This document shows, in pieces, positions 61,317 through 64,000 of a stretch of 64,000 bases of DNA. The DNA comes from Mactromeris polynyma (taxonomy: Eukaryota > Mollusca > Bivalvia > Venerida > Mactridae), in NCBI GenBank assembly GCA_032209605.1, contig JASFXZ010000003.1, positions 10,976,807-11,040,806 on the forward strand, read 5' to 3'. Made by a program: the position numbers and the translations under genes. Position 1 is the stretch's first letter; every line of letters begins with the position of its first letter. The notes below the pieces were generated by a model. It searched no databases, was not told where the DNA came from, and worked only from the letters and a program-made list of their open reading frames with translations.

Positions 61317-62378
61317 CAGTATAATTCCTCTTGCATTGCGATGTACAAACAAGAATACGTATAAGTAACGGTATATTCACGATATAATTATATTTCCGCC
61401 AAAAGCAAATAGTGTCATTTAAATTCAAAAACGTTGTATTGACGTAAACTGCTTATTACCTCCCTTGTATACAGGCATGGTATTTCTAGATTTTGGCATT
61501 AGGAATAAAGTATCAGGAATCAAATTTCATATCAGATACAAGAACAAAACAAATTTTGGCCATTGATAGGAAGAACTGAATTTTCAGAAAAGTCTGTCGA
61601 AATGCATTAACCAGGATAATATATTTACACCAAGCTTGGGGCGTAGGGGCTGTATTATACCGTATTGATTTAACCATCCTAAATGTAGTTACTGCATTTG
61701 GTGATAGAGTTTTTGTTCAAACAACCAACATGGAGTTGTTCACTTAATGTGTGCATTTCTAACTGCGTTTGTACACTTTCATTTACTAATAGATCACTCC
61801 GCCTCTTCCTGTGTCTTACATCCAATAAGCATCCAGAAATCTTCAAATTTTTGATCAACTAATCCATTTATTATGGCATTACGCACAATATCTATTAAGT
61901 GTTTTCATTAAGTAAATCTGGTAAGTGATCAATATGACTGTAAACTATAAGCCGGTTATAACTAACATATTAAAATTATAAACAAATTAAGTGCTGCTGT
62001 CACTGACGCGTCCTTGCACTTAGTTTGCTTATAATTCCAATATATGAGCTATAACCTATACTCAACGCGACAGTATGGGTTTACTTTCAACTTGATATTT
62101 GTTGACAACATGTGTTGTGTACGCAATAGAAGGAATTTCACATTCAAGTAAAATATAACATTTTAGTGAAATAACAAAATAAAGTCATGTTTGAGAAACA
62201 CAAAGACATCAAAATGTATTTACAATTAAAACAGTCAGTGCAGGGCAATTGATAATGATGATGAACATATTAACTAATTGTTCAATTGTTCAATTGCATT
62301 GTCGTGTGTGCAGTAAATGGAATGGTTTGAAAAATTTGACGTTTCCAGTATGTGGCGTACAAAGGTGGTCGTGTCGAC
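61317..62378. repeat. macrosatellite unit 17, truncated array end
   Basis: Only the first ~1.06 kb is present. About 60 bp is missing at 62329, where GGAATGGTTTG jumps to AAAAATTTGACG. The repeat stops after GTGGTCGTGTCGAC, giving way to unrelated AT-rich DNA. Confidence 0.9.
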
Positions 62379-63078
62379 TAATCTGGTTACTACCGTTTGT
62401 CACAGGTTTTCGATCGAGTATTTAGGGTTAATTAGTATCGTGGTTGCAAATTTGAAAGTAGATTCTCACAGATATATAATTAAACATTAGTAATGACGTA
62501 AAACATGACCAGAATTCCACAAACGCAAGCCCGTTTGGTATATACTTACGTTATAATTACAATGCAGACAGTACAGATAAACAGACGGACGGACATTCAA
62601 GCATCGAATGATACCTGTAGTTTTTGCAATATAAATGAAAAATGGTACGTGTGCGTGTAAATCCTGCTGATCATACCAATTCAGGTACAACCTGTAAAAG
62701 ACTGCGATGTCTCAAGAAACTGACATAACCTAAGAAAAACATTTACCGCGTGATAATAATTCTCATGTCCAACTTTCATTACGGTCGACAAGGGAGACAA
62801 ATCGATTAATTACTACATCTAGTTGCCTGTCCTGACCATAAGAGCCAGTCTTATCTGTTTTACAACCGATTAATCTGATAAGAGATAAGACCCCATGCTG
62901 GGAGGTACCGTGAAATATATCTACACATTAAGATTAAGATCTTATCAAATTCTCCTTGTTAGAAGGTTTGGCATTTTGCATATTTAAGGATTTTAGAGTT
63001 TGTATGTTTATATGTGACCGCATACCAATAGATTTCAATTTGCGAATTTTTGGTGAGAAGTATTTTAATGAAATTTTT

Positions 63079-63134
63079 TACTTAATGTTAACACGGACAT
63101 ATAAACCATTTTCATATGTCCGTGATGTTAAGTA
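63079..63134. repeat. foldback hairpin
   Basis: TACTTAATGTTAACACGGAC plus ATAT (63079-63102) is mirrored by ATATGTCCGTGATGTTAAGTA (63114-63134), with one 3-nt bulge and a short mismatch. The loop is about 11 nt. It may be a tiny foldback element. Confidence 0.6.
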
Positions 63135-63206
63135 ACTTGTAGTATGAATAAGAACAAAACAATTATCTTCATGTTGTGATACATATAATTTTGAATTAAA
63201 TATGAT

Positions 63207-63210
<4 letters not shown>

Positions 63211-63270
<60 letters not shown>
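63211..63270. repeat. (TA)30 microsatellite
   Basis: A perfect 60-bp TA dinucleotide run. Confidence 0.98.
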
Positions 63271-63271
<1 letters not shown>

Positions 63272-63719
63272 CAACAGTTAAATGTTCATGATTCTAAATA
63301 GATACATCGTTGCATAAAATATTGGCTACATAATAACGTTGCGTTAACGTTGCGTTAATTAATTGCGCTAATATATTTTGAAAAGTTGACTAGTAAAAAT
63401 TAGCTTTTTTTCTGCATAAATGTACTAGTTTATTTATATTACGAATGATTTAAACTTATTTTTGAATCCAACTGTATGATGATAATTAATGATTGATATT
63501 AGTTCATGATATGTGTGGAAGATCAACTATACACCACACATATTTTAGAACTATTTGTCTGTACTATAATATATGTTATCAAAGAACATTTAGGTCTTTG
63601 ATGTTATGTTAAATTTTATGGGCCAGTATCTATATATTTGCTCTGAATTGAAACAAAATGTTTATCGCAATTGAAATTAAGTTGCTGCTAAAGAAAATGC
63701 GAAATGGTCTTCTAGAAAT

Positions 63720-63810
63720 AATTTAGCGCATCCAGTATAACTATACACCATAAACCATGGTCCAGCGAACAATATAGCACGCCAGTTAGATGCGATAAGA
63801 TCTTAAGTGA
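63720..63810 (-). pseudogene. possible decayed SLC22-like exon
   Basis: On the minus strand one frame reads DLIASNWRAILFAGPWFMVY. This aligns with EFVTTKWRAVIISIPAWAME of exon 3 of the transporter (WRA identical, P and hydrophobic pattern kept). Upstream the frame is closed by TAA (63809-63807), and the neighbouring frame gives YLHMWSLK, so a frameshift would be needed to continue the similarity. No clean splice sites were found. It may be a pseudogene copy or the edge of a paralogue lying to the right; chance similarity is possible. Confidence 0.3.
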
Positions 63811-64000
63811 CCACATGTGGAGATACGGCGCTGTGATCGATATACACATGAAAACGAAAAGAAAAAAATGGAAATCATCAGGTTCAAAGTTAAAAAGGGC
63901 TAAAATGAAATAATTTATTTTTATCAAATTTACATATTTGTAAAGCCTAAGGAATGAAGATTGTAAAGCCGCTTGCACAAACTTTCAAAGATTTCCTTTT

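Larger units (their letters stand above)
26283..62378. repeat. 36-kb macrosatellite, 17 head-to-tail units
   Basis: Unit starts, using CAGTATAATTCCTCTTGCAT (CAGTATACTT at unit 3's end) as phase marker: 26283, 27896, 29497, 31804, 34387, 36694, 39002, 41311, 43631, 45951, 48271, 50591, 52475, 54795, 57115, 58999, 61317. Full units are 2307-2320 bp. A 12-bp indel (presence of TTCATAGCGG near GTTATTTAAG) separates the 2308 and 2320 forms. Units differ from each other by few substitutions, indicating recent homogenisation. The recurring 63-, 84-, 96- and 116-codon open stretches carry no known domain, overlap on opposite strands and are explained by copying. The array is non-coding by all I can see. 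Confidence 0.97.
62379..64000. other. AT-rich flank right of the macrosatellite
   Basis: Contains the foldback at 63079-63134, the (TA)30 tract and the SLC22-like remnant. Four GATA-type words (TTATCTG, CTGATAAG, AGATAAG, CTTATCA) cluster at 62850-62946. No intact gene was seen. Confidence 0.5.

Noticed and set aside
26283..62378. Macrosatellite as a giant transposon or rDNA-like gene repeat
   Set aside because: Unit ends carry no inverted or long terminal repeats, and I recognise no rRNA, snRNA, histone or transposase sequence in the unit.

Overview
The window is animal nuclear DNA. It is AT-rich, its genes are split by GT-AG introns, and it carries tRNA-derived SINEs, MITEs, a Tc1/mariner transposase remnant and several satellite arrays. 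Short motifs of the 'TTATCTCCCTT' type in intergenic DNA, and the repeat style, suggest a marine mollusc. That is an impression from composition, not a demonstrated assignment.

Layout. 1-2275 is a 33/34-bp satellite that runs off the left edge. 2276-7860 is mostly unique AT-rich DNA. It may hold the last coding exon (3938-3979) and a long 3' UTR of a plus-strand gene, with a good poly(A) site at 7837; it also holds a hairpin and a MITE. 7861-9790 is intergenic with MITE and SINE copies. 9791-20367 is the one gene I can fully reconstruct: a nine-exon, minus-strand SLC22-family (organic cation/anion/zwitterion) major-facilitator transporter. It joins without any frame break into 540 codons plus stop. 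Its introns carry SINEs and MITEs. Intron 8 is filled by a roughly 3.3-kb tandem array of 54-bp monomers. 20368-25815 is intergenic, with a 591-bp inverted-repeat transposon inside a tRNA-like SINE, a 21-bp minisatellite, a low-complexity GT/AT tract and a possible LINE tail. 25816-26282 is a broken Tc1-like transposase. 26283-62378 is a macrosatellite of 17 head-to-tail units (about 2.3 kb each, with 1.6- and 1.9-kb deletion variants). 62379-64000 is AT-rich DNA with a foldback, a (TA)30 tract and a possible decayed second SLC22-like exon on the minus strand.

The main discovery candidate is the intron 8 array. Each 54-bp monomer consists of the last ~30 bp of SLC22 exon 8, its 5' splice site and the first ~24 bp of the intron. 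A splice junction has therefore been amplified about 60-fold directly downstream of the authentic donor. In the distal part the monomers form a 108-bp two-monomer higher-order repeat in which donor-like GT and GC dinucleotides alternate. Because 54 is divisible by 3, the array gives a long open frame that is almost certainly not a separate gene.

The second candidate is the 36-kb macrosatellite. It has subfamilies, a 6.5-kb three-unit higher-order repeat, deletion variants with microhomology at one junction, a tRNA-like module in every long unit and an imperfect palindrome in the units. The many short open frames in it recur only because the units are nearly identical.
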